From Dermatophagoides farinae (Eukaryota > Arthropoda > Arachnida > Sarcoptiformes > Pyroglyphidae), in contig NC_134682.1 in assembly GCF_024713945.1 (NCBI RefSeq), forward strand, positions 3,851,001 through 3,915,000: 64,000 bases of DNA, read 5' to 3'. Shown piece by piece: positions 26,796-40,993 of the stretch. Under the pieces are notes generated by a model. It had not been told where the DNA came from. It did not search any database and worked only from the letters and a program-made list of their open reading frames with translations. Numbering within the stretch: the first letter of the stretch is position 1; the number at the start of each line of letters is the position of its first letter. Position numbers and translations under genes: made by a program.

Positions 26796-29700
26796 TTTAA
26801 AATGTTTGTGTTTTATCCAACATTGATTCATGAATAATTTCCACAATGGCAGCCATTTTATTCGCTGTTGTTGTTGTGGATTTTGGAATCCTATCGGAAT
26901 ATATCGTCAGTCATCGTCAATGAAGATCAATACTCTGATTCGTCAAGTCTTTTTGTCGTTATTGTTTGGCTGTTTGAAGTTGACAAATAATTCTGCTTGT
27001 TGGTCAAGTTTTTGCTACTTGTGATCCGTTTTTTTTTGTGTTGTCACCATTATTTTTCTTGTTATTGTTTGACTTCATTTTTTTTATTGTTGTTCATCAA
27101 TTTGAAAGCAAAATTCTGTTAAAAAAATCTGATCACGAATATAACAAAGACTACGGATAACCAAACAACAACAACAACAACCATTTTCAATAAAGCAACA
27201 ACAAACTAGAATTTAAGGTGACGAATAAAAAAAATATTGGAAAAATATCAGATTTCTTTCTTCGAGAATGACCAGCAAAACAAAAAAAAAAACAGTCAAA
27301 CAAACACCGAATATAGTGAAAATTCTGGAATCAAATTGCTGATACTTGATCATCATTATATTTAGATGCTTGTTTCATAAATACCGTATACGTGGAAAAA
27401 AACGGAAATGGAATCCTATACCGAAACGAAATAGCGAAAGAAAAATTCACAAATATCGTTCCATATATATATATTTATTATCGTTCAACATTTATTTTTC
27501 TATTATTATTTTCTGTTGTTGTTGTTGTTGTTGTTGTTGTTGTCACAATTTGATTTATAATAGCAACAAACCATCATTCATTCATTCAATTCCAATGTAA
27601 AAAAGACACTTGAATCATTTTTGTTGTTGTTGTTGCTACTGTTTTCATTGTCATATAAATGTTATTTTGAGAATTTTTTTTTCTGAAAATTGTAATCCGG
27701 AAAATAACAACAACAACAACAACAAATTCTTCCGGTTTTGTTTTCAGTGAACAAGAAAAAAAAATAAAAGATGAAAAATTTTTATTTATTACACAACAAT
27801 TTTTTTGTTGGCATGTGATGCTGATGATGATGATGATGAACTTGAAATTAAATCTTTTGAACGGAAAAAAAGAAAATTCTTTGTGAATCATTTTAAAATC
27901 GGTCATTATACAAGATTTGTTGATACCTCGTACCAATAATAAATAATCTCCAACCTCGCTCACCTCACCTCTTGTTTTCCGGAATAGTGATTGATTTTGT
28001 ATCGCTACACCGGAACACACTGCTGCTATAAGTTTCTGGATCATCGTTCACATTTTTTTTCTTTTGGCAATTGCATGTAATTTATGTGGAAAGCAAAATC
28101 TCTTTGACGGTTAGTCGGTAGTTCGGATGAACAAAAAATTAATTTAAACTCAACCCAACAGCATCATCATCATCATCATCATTGCATCGATGGACATTTC
28201 TTGTTTCATAGGTCATTTTTTTTTTGGTATTGATTGCTTTTTTTTCTAGTGAAAAAGTAAATAAATAAATCGACAACATTGAAAATAATTTTTCCCGGTA
28301 ATCCAACATATGACCTAAATTTTTTTTTCTATTTCTTTCTTTCTTGAATTTTGAAATATTGTGGATGGGGTCAAACAAAAAAAATCAAATTATTATCATT
28401 GTCGTTCATGTAAATGTTAATTACATTCTCATGCACTTCATCAAATGAATGTCAATTGATTTTCCATCCAGATTATAACAGAATATATATATCCAACGAC
28501 AACAAATCTTTCAACATTCTGATTGTAATATTTACAATGTCATTTATTCATTGAACGAATCATTTCCTTGTCGCTGTCGTTGTTGTTGTTTGTTTGATAT
28601 GTTTATCAGCCATACACACACACACAACACACATGGATGCACCAATAAAACCCGGAAGCATATAGAATATCACTGCTTGATATTTGATTAATTAATTTGA
28701 TTATGATGATGATGATGACAAATTTTTTTCTAAAAACATGACATCATCATCATTATCGTTATCTGAAATTTCTTGTTTTCGTATTTTTCTACATCCCTAT
28801 GGACCAATCTATTTTTTTCTGTTTCTTTTTGCAGTGTTTGTGTATTTGATTCAAAGTTTCAAAAAAATTTTTTCTTTTTTCTTTCTCACTTTCAACACGA
28901 AATATATTCGAAACAAAAAAGTTTCATCATGGCCAGTATAGATGGCGGCCATACATACAACACATATGACTATTTGTCAATTCTTTGGCCATTGCTGCGG
29001 CACAGAATCCATCCATCCATCCATCCATCCAGCATTTATTTATTTTTTCAATTTAATTCTGATGGCCATATTTTTTTTGTTGTTGTTGTTGTTGTCTGAT
29101 CATTCATTCGATTTTATTTGTGTCAAGTAAGTCATATTTTTTTTATGTTCTCATTCGATTGAATCATAATTCTGTTTCATTTCATTTCATTCCATTTTCT
29201 TTTCATTAATTTTTACATTCTTTCATTCATTGAATGTTGAGATTGATGTCCATGTCACACTCATTTTGTCCATTTCTTTTGTGTTTAGATGTGTAGTTAA
29301 TTTAAATTACAAACATACGCATGATGATGATGATGATGATGATAAAATATGGGCCCGGCAATGAATATAATGATTATTTTCATTGTTTTTTTTTCTTTGG
29401 TTCCAATATATGGAATTTGCGACGAATCATTTTGGATTCTATTTTTGGAATCACTTTTACTAATTTTGTCAATTTGTCTTTTGTTTTTGTTTTTTTTTTT
29501 GTTTTTTCCAATATGCTAAACGAATTTGTTTTGTTTTTTTTCTTGTTCCATTCTTAAAACGTTAAACATTTGTAGAATTTATGTTTTCATCGTTGGCTCT
29601 CATTGTATTCAATCACATCATCATCATCATCATCATCATCATCAGTCTTTTTAAGACAGAAAAAAAATCCGAAAGTCAAAGAAAAAATTTTTTCTTTTGT

Positions 29701-32700
29701 CAGTCCACAAATCCATTGAATTTTTTTTTCATTTTTTGTTTTCATGTGTTCACTCAATCCGTTATAAAAAAAAGAAAATGAAAATATTTGAAATTCGCTG
29801 CTACGATAAGATCGGTTGGGGATATTTCGATTTTGTTTTGTTTAAGCTTCTATAGATGAGGACAGAAAAAAAATCGAATCATTTTTTTTTTTTAGTTTGG
29901 CAATTTTTTCTTCGTCATTCTCATCTGATCTGGTGCAGTTGCTGCTGCTGCTGAGGCTGCTGCTTAAAAGGCCAAACGAATAAGAGAAAAAAAACCTTTT
30001 GGATTCATTAATAAGTCTTTGATTTTTTTTTTTTTTTTTTTGGTTGTTGAAAATCACTCTTTTTCATTTTCTAATTTTTTTTTTCTTTTTGTTCTAATCG
30101 ATCTTCAATACAACAACAACAACAACACAATAATGATCGTATATGGGCAATTTTTGACTTTAATTTTTTTTCACTTCTTTTTACGCCCAATTCACAAATA
30201 TAAATCTTTTTTTTCTCTCATCTTTCGCCGCCTGTATATCGACAGCAGCATCTGCACTGTACGCCAACCAAAACGATTCGTCTTGGATCGTGAATCATGA
30301 TCCATTGACTTCCAAGTGATGTTGATGATGGTGATGAACTGAACACACACACACACACACACACACGATTGAGTATCACGAGTTAAAGTTATTTCAATAC
30401 AGTATCAATATTATGGGCGTTTCGGTATTTGTTTGTTTTTCCTTTTGTTTTCCATACACACCATTATCATCTATCTGCCAAATTCTGAACCTTTTTTTTT
30501 ATTTTTGACGATTATTCATTATGATTTGTATTGTATCGACGTGTGTGTATGTGTATGTATGTGTGTGTGATGAAACCAAGATGTTTGAAATGGAGAAAAA
30601 AAATATTCTATAATCGAAATAGAAATAGAAATTGAATTAAATTCTATAGTCGGATGTAGTCAGTTTTATTTTTCTGGTCAAACGAAACAAAAGAAAAAAA
30701 AACAGAATTCACAGAATAACGTGAGAATCATATTAAATAATAATGATGATGATGATGATGACGTTGAAAGGTTTTTTTTTATAGCCATTGTATATAATGG
30801 TCGTTTCCGGTTGAAATAATATCCACCATTATTGTTTGTTGTTTGGTTATTATTTTACAATGAAAATGAATGGTATAAGGTGTTTATTTATTTATTTTTT
30901 TTTTTTGCATAAGATTTTCCATTTTCGATGATGAATTTTCAGTATTTATAATTCCTGAAATTTTCTTTAGTTTTTTTTTTTTTTGGTTCCGTTTCTGTTT
31001 GTTTTTTGTGTGGTTTTATTCGGTTTTTGCCATGTCGTGTGCGTGCGTTTGTGTTAAGATGATGATGATGAATTATCCATTGTGTGTGCAGTGGAATGTC
31101 AAGATTAAAATTTTTTTCTATTCGAATGTTTACAGAACAACAACGACGACGACGACAACAGATTTATATTCAAATATATATCAATCATATGGTAATAATT
31201 TTCTTTTTCTCGGTTCAATTGATTCTATTTATAAACATCTTGATGACAATTATTCTATTTTTTTAAATTGCCTTTTTTTTTTGCCATTCATCGACTTGGA
31301 AACACTGCTAGTTGCTAGCTAATTTTGTTCATTTTTTTTTTGAAATTAGCTCTCTACTATGTGTTTATTATTCTGTTCGGTTTGGTTTTTTCTCTTGAAT
31401 TTCTCATGCCTGAAGAAATTGTTCCAAATTTTGATGGTTCATATCTCGGTATCACGGTAGCTGGATTTCATTATTTCCATTCCAGTTAATTTTGAGTTTG
31501 TTTTTTTTGTTCATTCTCTCCCCCCCCATTGCAATAATAATAATGATGATGACTATGATGACAATATATAAATGTGAAAATAAAAATAAGGGTAGTAGCA
31601 ACTTGATACCAAAAAAAAAGAGAAAAAAGAAATATTCGTTTCAAATATAGGCCAATGACTTTGATTCTTGTTGTTGTTCTTGGTTGTTGTTGTTGTTGTT
31701 GTTGTTGTTGACAATGACTTTGAATTGAATGAATTAAATAGAAAGTTTACTTTAGATAAGGAATGGAAAAAAAAATTCCAAAATTTGAAGTTTTTCACTC
31801 ATTCACACACATACACAGAGAGAGTTTATATGTGAGTTGGCATGTGTATGATAGCCACCACCGTCATTTATCATTGGAATATATAAATTTTTCTTGTGTG
31901 TGTGTATGTAAGAAAAAAAAACAGTCAGTGGAAATTAAACAAAAAAAACAGCAACAACAACAACAACAAGAAAAATATTTATTCGGTTCTTGACTTTTGA
32001 CTTTATTTTTTATTTTATTTTTTTTTTTTTTTTTTTGTTAAAATATTCTTGTGTGTGTGTATGTGTTACGTATATATCGTTGTATAGTATGCAAAAATAT
32101 TTCATCTACAACTTAAATTCTGGCCAAACATGAAAGATCACGCGAATGAACACACACACCGGTGATGATATATCCCCACAGCAAAGACAAGCTTTTAGAT
32201 GCAATAACCACCAACCCACATCCTAACACCCCAAACACATACACACACACACACACACACACATTATGTCGAAAACTTTCCATGGCTAATTTTCTGGGAT
32301 TTATGGATTTTTTTTCTTTGCTTATTTACTTCTGGATTCTTTGATTTTATGGTAGATCATATTACACACTTGCACACACACAGACAGACAAATCATGAGT
32401 AAAATTTTCGATAATATTGAACCACCACCATCTGATTCTTTTGGATTCTTGTTTCAACTATCATTTTTATTTATATATATATATTTTTTTTACTGACCAT
32501 AACGTTTTATTTTCAGAGCATTTTATTTCATGTTTTGTTTTGCTTCAATCTCTATATTTTTTCCATATTTCACTAGATATCATTTTCACAATATAATACA
32601 AACCGAAAAATTGTTTCTACCGATATAAACGTATGAAACTTTGCAATAAACACATACATACATATATCTCTTATTTGTTTGCATTAATGTCCATTGGACT

Positions 32701-33322
32701 AATGGACCATTTCGTAATGTTTGTAGTTACCATTTTTGTTTTGTTTTTTTTCATTCTTGAAATTTTTTTTCTTTTTGTTTTTTTCGGCTTTTGGATATAT
32801 TCCCGTATTTATATATATGGTTATCATCAGTATATATCTATGGATGTTTTTTTTCTCTCATTTCATCCACGCTATTTTGACCATCATCATCATCATTATT
32901 ATTATCGTATGGTCATCATGATGATTTTGTACGATTCAACCACACACACAGACGCACTCATTTATGTCACACGTTTTCTCTCTCTCTCATTCTCTATTTG
33001 TATAGAATACCGGAATATGGAATTTCATTTTCTATTTGCTGTCATTGTTGTTGTTGTTGTTGTTGTTGTTGCTGATTCTTCTATTCATTCTTTCATTGGA
33101 TTTTTTTTTTTGTTTCCCTTGTTATTAATTTCTGGTTTTTTTTTCTCTCTTCAATATTCTTTCCATTTGTAGCCATCATCATCAATAGCATCATTGTTAT
33201 TGGTTTTTAACGCCTGGTGTGTGTGTGTGTGTGTGTATGGTACCAAAATCGATAATAAAAATAATATGAAAATGGATCTCGTGACTTTTCATATTTTTCT
33301 TTTCTTCATCTTATTGTATTTC

Positions 33323-33360
33323 ACTTTAGATATGGCTATCATAGTATCCATATCTAAAGT
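33323..33360. repeat. perfect 13-bp hairpin followed by a T run
   Basis: Arms 33323-33335 (ACTTTAGATATGG) and 33348-33360 (CCATATCTAAAGT) are exact complements around a 12-nt loop, with a T run immediately after. It lies in the spacer between the receptor genes. Confidence 0.7.
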
Positions 33361-33950
33361 TTTTTTTGCTTTGTTTTGTTTCTTTCTTCTGTTTTTGAGT
33401 TATTTCTGGATGGATGGATGGTTCATAAATAGAACAGGGCTCTTAAAATAACATTAACAGTCATTTTTTTTCCAGCTATAAATTCTGTTCCATTATTTGT
33501 TTGTCCGTGTGTGTGTTATTTGTTCCAAAAAAAAATATTTCACAATGCACACACACATTGAAATTGAATTGATTTTGAAGCGTTTTGGTACCACCATGGA
33601 ATATGATGTTGACTATGATGATGATGATGATGATGATGTGACAAATTTCCGCCATTTTCATATATATATCACTTTATCGTATTCCATTCCAATTGTGTGT
33701 GTGTTTTTTTCTCCATATATTTGTATATTGTCATCAACATTGAGAGTTTTTTCTTTATAATTGAAAACTTTAATCATCAATGATTGTCATCATCATCTTG
33801 CATTGTTTGAAATGGGTAGTAATTTTGTCGATGGGTGGTGCTTCGAAATGATTATCATCATGTTGATGATTTTGAAGTAAATAAATTGGAATGGAATTAA
33901 ATTTAGAAAATTAAAACTCAAAAAAAAAAATTAACTAACAACACAAAAAA

Positions 33951-34011
33951 GAGAATATTCATCTTTATTGATTTTTATTTTTTAATCAATTTTATTAGTA
34001 AGAATATTCTC
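33951..34011. repeat. nested inverted repeats
   Basis: Outer arms 33951-33960 (GAGAATATTC) and 34002-34011 are exact complements. Inside them, 33967-33973 (ATTGATT) pairs with 33984-33990. Together they could form a 61-nt hairpin, although the inner part is AT-rich. Confidence 0.5.
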
Positions 34012-34240
34012 TGTTTGTTTATTGTTCATTGTTTTCTATGGAAGAAAAAATCAAATTCGTATGAATCGATCGTTTGGAATAATAATGAGAATCTGAATCT
34101 TTTGAAACAACATCGGTAACAATCATGATGATGATGATGATGATGATGATAAAAAATAATGATTCCGAATGTTTGCAACAGAATAAATAATAAAAACATT
34201 AATAACTTTGTCAATAATCGGTATATAATCAGAATTGTAT

Positions 34241-34263
34241 TCTCTCTCTCTCTCTCTCTCTCT
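34241..34263. repeat. TC dinucleotide microsatellite
   Basis: About 11 TC units in the inter-receptor spacer, followed closely by a GT tract. Confidence 0.88.
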
Positions 34264-37200
34264 ATGTCCGTGTGTGTGTGTGTGTGTTGAGACAAGTTGT
34301 TTCCACGGAAAATGAAAATAAATCTATTCATAAACTGTCTATTGCTGGATAGATTTTTTTTTCCATTTATCTTGTCTGTTGCTGCTGCTGGTGGTGGTGG
34401 TGGTGGTGGTGGTGGTGATGGTGGTTTTTTTGTGCTATCCAATTCCAAACGTATTTTTTTCTCCACTATTTATTTATTTATTTATTTGCGGATAATGACT
34501 ACCAACAAGAATCGGAAAAATGAACAGCAAGGAAAAGGAATTTTTTCGTTCTGTTGGAATCAATTCCGATATTCAATTTCATTCTCATTCATTCATTCAT
34601 TCATTGAATTTTAGATCATAACGGTTATGTTATATCGGTTAACTGGCTAACTGGTTGGCTGTTTAGCATTTTATTTTATTTTTTTATGTTTGGCTGAAGA
34701 ATAAAAAAAAAAATGAAGAGAAACGAAAACCGATTCATCAATCGATTGATTCAATTCTTCAAAAGTAACAGAAGAACTAACACGAGTGTGCACAAAACGC
34801 ACACACACACACACATTGACGTCGATGACGACAAATAGAATATTCTTTGTTTTGTTCTTTGTGTGTGTGTGTGTGTTTTTTTTTCACCGATTTAAGTTAT
34901 GATCATTTTTTCTCGATATATTGCCTATCAATGGTGATATATTTACTAAATGCTTACTGAATATTATATACAGTAATATTATCTAGGCGTGTTTGTGTGT
35001 GTGTATTCTGGTATGTTTTACTATTCTTGATTCTTGCTACTTCTTGGTTCGATTTTTTTCATCTCTGGATTCCAACACACACACACACACACACATAGAT
35101 ATATTCTGCTATGCTACTCGCTGCAAATTTGGAAGCAAAAGAGAAAAAAAAATTCCCTCAAATTGCTACACATAGTCATGGGTGTTGAAAGAATCTGCGC
35201 TGAAAGAGTGAGAGAGAGAGAAAGAAAGAATTTCAAACCAATCATTCCACATTGGTTTGATAGTAGTAAATTATGGTTCGTAGCAAATTCGTCACATTTT
35301 TTTTTCTCTCTTTCTTGGTTTGTTTGTTTGTTTGTTTTCCCGCGTACACGAAAATTTTTTTTTCTCTCTTCGATTCAAAACCAATTTATTCGTTAATAAC
35401 TTGTATTTGTATGTACAAGACTGTGACAAAAATCAACGAATAAAAATTGATAATTTTTAGCCATTTAAATCAATGTGTTTGTGGTGTTCATTCATTTTTG
35501 AAAATTTATTTGAATTGAAATTTACTCACCATCATAATCGAAAAAAAAATCACATCAAATTCGTCAATCGGTTTGTAAGTGCAAAACCAAAACCACAAAT
35601 TTAAAAATTCAGTTCATACTGTTTTTTTCGATTATTTATTCATTTCGATTTCGATTGTGATCACAAACGATTTGTGGACAAAAAATTTGTAATTAATTTT
35701 AATTTAGTTTTTTTTTTCTTTCACCAAAATTGTTGATTTGTGTCTTTGTCTGAATGTTTGTTTGTATGTGGAGATTTTTGGGATTAATTTTCTCGTTAGT
35801 ATTGGCTATTTCGACACACACACACACAATGATTCATGATTCCAATTTGATAATAAGATTATTTATTTTTTTTTTTTTTGGAAAGAAATAAGAAGATTGC
35901 AAGAAAATGACAAAACTGAATGTGAAATTGAGTGCAAATTAAATCAAAAAAAAAAAAAAAAAATCAAACGACAAAATTTTGGTGAAAACAAAAAATAACA
36001 ACAAGATTTTCTATTCCACTCTGTTTCTCATCCAATTTTCTCGACCGGAAGAAAATGATGGTGGTTGGTCGATAAATTATTCAAAAAAAAAAAAATTTTT
36101 TTTTCGCCTCTGTTCGAATTTCGAAATCACGAATTTCCGTTTTTGTCACCATCACAATATTATTATTATTATCAGCATTGAATTATGTGTGGTTAAATTG
36201 AAATCAATTACTGTGTGTTTGTGTTGATTTTTTCATTATCATTTTGTCATTTGAATTTTTTTTTTGACATTTGGTTGATGTAGAGGTCATTTACATACAA
36301 TTAACGCGTCAATCAATCAATCAATAAAATATGAAAAAAAATGATTTTTTTTGCAGTTATTGAAAACTGTAAATTTTTATTGAATTTTGATTGTTGTTTA
36401 ACAATGATTGTTTGTTACCAGAATGATGCTGACAACAACCACACTATCAACATTATCATTTTTTCTTTATTGATAAATCGATCGATCTATCGATCTATCA
36501 ATGAACATCATCATGACCTTCAAACAAGATCCATCTGTGTCTTTGTGTGTAAATCATGATCCATAATGATCCATATAAATAAAACAAAACAGAAAAAAAT
36601 GAAATTTGAAAAATCCAAAAATATAAATTCAATTTTTCAATAGGAAATCTAATTTAATATTCCGGAAATAACCGAAAAATTGGATGTTTTTTTGGATTCT
36701 GTTTTTTTTCTTTCTGTAATACTATCCTGGAATTTTTCTTACCGTTTTTTTTGGCAAATAGAATTGCCATTTTTCAGTTTGTGTGTGTGTGTGTGCGCTG
36801 TTTCATTGGTAGCTGTAAAACTTTTAAATTAGATCTTGAAATAAATCATGTCATTCTTGATTTTTTTTTTTTTGGCCAAGTGTTTAATATTGCAGTACAG
36901 CCATAAATTCTGTGTCTCTGTGTGTGTGTGTGTCCAATTACATCACACTGGTTGCGCTGTTGCATCATATAAATTCTGTATAACTGAATTTAAAACTCGA
37001 AAGATAAAAGTTTCATTCATTTAGAGTGTGGTGAAAATAAAAAAAAACACGAATAATTTCCAGTACCGTAATTTGTTTTTTCTTATTTTTCTTTTCTTAG
37101 AATACTTTGTTTTTGTTTCTTGAATGGATTGATTCTTGTTGTTTTGATTTAACCTATCATCATTGTTAACGGTAACTGTATCCATCCGTTTTATCCGAAT

Positions 37201-37304
37201 TCTTTACAGGTTTGTCTATCCATAAATATGACATTTAGTTTTTCAATCTTGAATCTTGTTAATGTTTTTTTTTGTTTCCACACACACACACATACACAAA
37301 GAGC

Positions 37305-40300
37305 ATGAATCATACAAGTCATCACCATCATCATCATAATCATCAAACACATCATACACATCCGATATCAGCAACAACAACAACAACAACAACAACAATA
37401 ACAACGACAACAACATCATCATCATCATCGTCAGAGCTTCATATTACAAATAATAATGATTATTATGGCAATAATAATGATAATAATTATAAAATGAACG
37501 GAACTGATCATGAAATATTGGAATTATTATTGGGACCAGTTCGTGATCCATTGGGTACTGTATTACCAATGTCAATATTATATATTGTTCTATTAACCAC
37601 CGGTACCATTGGCAATGTTTGTACTTGTATTGTGATTGCACATAATCGTTATATGCATACGGCAACAAATTTTTATCTATTTTCATTGGCCATTTCCGAT
37701 CTATTATTATTGATACTTGGCCTGCCACAAGAGCTATTTTTATTATGGCAAAAATATCCATACATTTTTGGTGAATTTTTTTGTCTTGTACGTGGCCTAT
37801 CATCAGAAACATCGACAAATGCATCAATATTGACCATTACGGCATTCACTGTTGAACGTTATGTTGCCATTTGTCATCCATTAAAATCACATACAATGTC
37901 ACAATTACCACGAGCTATTAAAACAATATTAGTGATATGGGCTGTTAGCGCTATTTGTGCCTTGCCTGTAGCATGGCAATTTGGTATCATTTTCATGGTA
38001 AGTAATATATCGATATTTATAAATAAATGGAATGGTATATATTGATGACAGAAAAAAAAACTACAAATCCATATTATTAGAATTCACTGATGATGATGAT
38101 GATGATGAATTTTCTTTTTCTTTGATTCGTACTATTGATTTGATTTGTTCCGTTCCATGGTGGTCATCGCCAGGGAGCCAGGAAGTAACGACTGAAAAAA
38201 AAACAATTTTTTTCTGTTGTTCTTCCTTTCTAAAAATAAATAAATAAATAAAGTAGAAATAGAAATGAAAAACATTTCGTTTTCTTTACCAATCTATAAG
38301 ACATTTGGATTTATATATATTTTTTTTATTCTGGTTTTTTATTTTTTTTTTTTTTTTTTTTTTTTTGGTTTTCCTGTCTGTCTGTGTTGACATCACATTG
38401 GTGATGGTGAAAGAATATTCTATTGAATGTGTTTCATAGGAACATCTTCAATGATGATGATGTAATGACTTTTCTGGCAAATTTTTATTTTCTCTTTCGC
38501 TCATTCTAGTCCGATAATTAATTGTACCCATCATCATTTTATTATTATTGTTGTTATTATTCTTGATGTTTCTTTTTTTTCTCTCTCTCTATGGTTAGAG
38601 TTATATTTCCCAATTCAATTCAATTCATTTCATTCCATTCATTAGTGGTGGTGAAGAGACAACAACAACAACAACAACAAAAAAGATTCAGAATCCCATT
38701 GACCGGCTTTTTATTTTTTTCCCTCACTCATCTAATAGCCATCCAAATAAATAAAAAAAATGTCATTTTGTTGTTGCAATTATTGTCGTTGTCGTTTTTT
38801 TTGTTGCTCTCGATGTATTTCATGTCTTTGTTTATCGGTGACAACAAAACAAAAAAAAAACGGATCACCATAGGATTCGTTATATATATTTATGAACGTA
38901 TTTCAAGAGTGTGGAAGATGAGTTTTTTTGTTGTTGTTGTTGTTGTTCTCTTTAGATTGACAATCGTTATTGCTACATGGTTAAAAAAATGTGGAATTCA
39001 AAATGAAAAGAATGTAATAATAATAATGATGATGATGATATAAACTAGACATTCTTGCCCCCCCCCCCCGAACAAATAAAAATAAAAACAAGCCATTCAG
39101 TTATTCATTTCAATTTTTTTTTTAATAGAATGATTCGAGTTCAAGTTTTATATATGAAAAGATTTTCATCATCATCATCATGATCAACAGCAACATGTCA
39201 TGTCTTGTTTTCTATTTAGTTAATTCAATTATTATGATGACGTATTACACATATGAGATGATGATTTTGTTTCATTTTTGTTTCATTTTATTTCTCTTTT
39301 TTTTCTCCCAAATTTAATGATCCTGATATGAATACATCTACAATAATAATGTGTTGATAATCAATTTGTCCGTGTGTGTATGTGTTAATGTACATTTAAT
39401 CAAATCAAATTGAATCGATTAAAATACTACATTGATTTAGATCAATAAATCGAAAACATTACGAAACATATCTCGTCAATGTGGAATGAAAGTTGTTTAT
39501 ATTGAATATGGTTTCGAAACATCGGCAATCGTATTCTTTTTGGTACCAATTACATTGATTACCGTTTTATATGTATTGATTGGCATTAATCTACGTCGTA
39601 GTTCACAACAACATCAAAGTATCATATTGACAGCGACAACAACAAATCGTGATCATTATCAACAACAGAATAATCATCATCATTCGAATCATCATTATCT
39701 ATTCGCAAAAAGTACAAATGATCAACAGAATCAATTGTTACCAATGCATTCAACATCAATATTAAAATCATCATCATCGGCACGTGAATTATCGACAACG
39801 ACAACGACGACGACGGCGACTACTACAACAACAACAACAACAACAATGAATTATAATTTAAATCAAAAAGGTTTAAATAATAATTCGAATGTTAATCAAA
39901 ATTCGAATCAGAATTTACAAACAAATCATCAACCATTATCGACAAATCATCGTTCAAGTATTCTATATCAACGTAATAATTCCATTTCAAGCTCGTATCA
40001 GAAACAGATTGCCTCAAGAAGATCGGTCATACGAATGTTAGGTAAGTTTGAAATGAAATTGAATGGATTCAATGAAATGAAATAATTTTTGTTTTTTTTT
40101 CATTCATCCATATCATCATCCTCGTATCATCCATAATTATTGCAACATTTGTTTGTTTATGTTTGTGTGTGTGTGTTTATTATTTATTTATCATCAATGT
40201 CCACGAATATCAAGTGGCCGTTGTAATAGCCTTCTTTTTTTGTTATTCACCATTTCATGCTCAACGTGTTTTGGCTACATCAATGCATCGTTATAAAATT

Positions 40301-40993
40301 AATTCACCAACAATACATTATGTTTATGTATTATTAACACATATATCTGGTATTACCTATTATCTATCGGCAACAATAAATCCAATACTTTATCAACTAA
40401 TGTCAAGAAAATTTCGTATCGCATTCAAAGATACATTTGGTAATTGTTGTCCTTGTTGGCGGCGTTCAATGCCCGACATAACTTATATGAATATTGTTGG
40501 ACCAGCTAGCGGTGGTGTTGGTGGTTCATCATATCACCTGAATCGTATACCATCATTTCAGAATAATTATTCATTTCGTCGACCATCAAGTTTCACAAAT
40601 ATTGATCATCCATCACAACATTTACGTAATTATTCATCAATGAAATCTATACATTCATTTGATCCGGTTGTAATGTCATCAACAACAGGCACAGCCATTG
40701 TTGGTGAACCATCACCACCACGAACACCTTCTTCGGTGTTGACGTTTCGTTTGGATTGTCAAGAAAATGAATTAACAACTGATTCATTATCCACTTCAAC
40801 AACAACAATGAGAAAAAATTCCGATCAAACAACAATTGTGGTTAATAATGTGGATAATAGTAGTAATGTCAATGTTGCATTAACAATTCAAGATAATAAT
40901 AGTAGTGAACAATCAAAATCATCACAGAATTCCACAACAAGACCATTGGTTAAATTTAAACAATTTCTTGAAGTACCTTCAGTAAAATTCTAG
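37305..40993 (+). CDS. neuromedin-U-type neuropeptide GPCR (CAPA/pyrokinin-like), copy 2
   Basis: Three coding exons: 37305-37997, 39441-40041 and 40215-40993, giving 690 residues. It is a class A receptor, closely similar to the copy at 23162-26795 and split at the same two points: after the TM4 end (FGI...) and at the RMLG/VAVVIA junction before TM6. Visible landmarks are TTGTIGNVCTCIVIAHNRY (TM1), LFSLAISDLLLLILGLPQE (TM2), ERYVAICHPL (TM3 end), ECL2 Cys in RQCGMK, FFFCYSPFHAQR (TM6) and ISGITYYLSATINPILYQ (TM7). The N-terminus is a His- and Thr-rich tract with an N-glycosylation sequon (NGT). ICL3 is enlarged with Thr and Asn runs, though less than in copy 1, and the tail is long and Ser-rich. 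The start is the first in-frame ATG (37305). The ligand is inferred to be a CAPA- or pyrokinin-type peptide. Confidence 0.9.
37998..39440 (+). other. intron 1 of receptor copy 2
   Basis: It runs from a GTAAGT donor to a GATTTAG acceptor. It contains homopolymers, including a run of twelve C (39058-39069), which is rare in this AT-rich DNA. No coding sequence is seen. Confidence 0.7.

Larger units (their letters stand above)
26796..37304. other. 10.5 kb repeat-rich spacer between the two receptor genes
   Basis: It begins with the 3' UTR of receptor copy 1 and ends with the upstream region of copy 2. The bulk is simple repeats and homopolymers, and all longer frames are low-complexity. Short islands of more balanced composition (about 27880-28050, 30180-30310 and 31370-31490) could be untranslated exons or regulatory DNA. 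I find no domain-like coding sequence, tRNA or transposase. Confidence 0.55.

Noticed and set aside
32633-33172. 179-residue hydrophobic frame suggesting a membrane protein
   Set aside because: Its hydrophobicity comes from poly-T and TTG/ATT repeats, and the composition matches the surrounding non-coding DNA.
34297-34614. Frame with a poly-Gly/poly-Pro run
   Set aside because: The run is a GGT/CCA microsatellite between poly-T tracts with no domain-like sequence on either strand.
38591-39043. 150-residue frame inside intron 1 of receptor copy 2
   Set aside because: It consists of repeat-derived Gln, Phe and Val tracts, and the flanking receptor exons splice across it.
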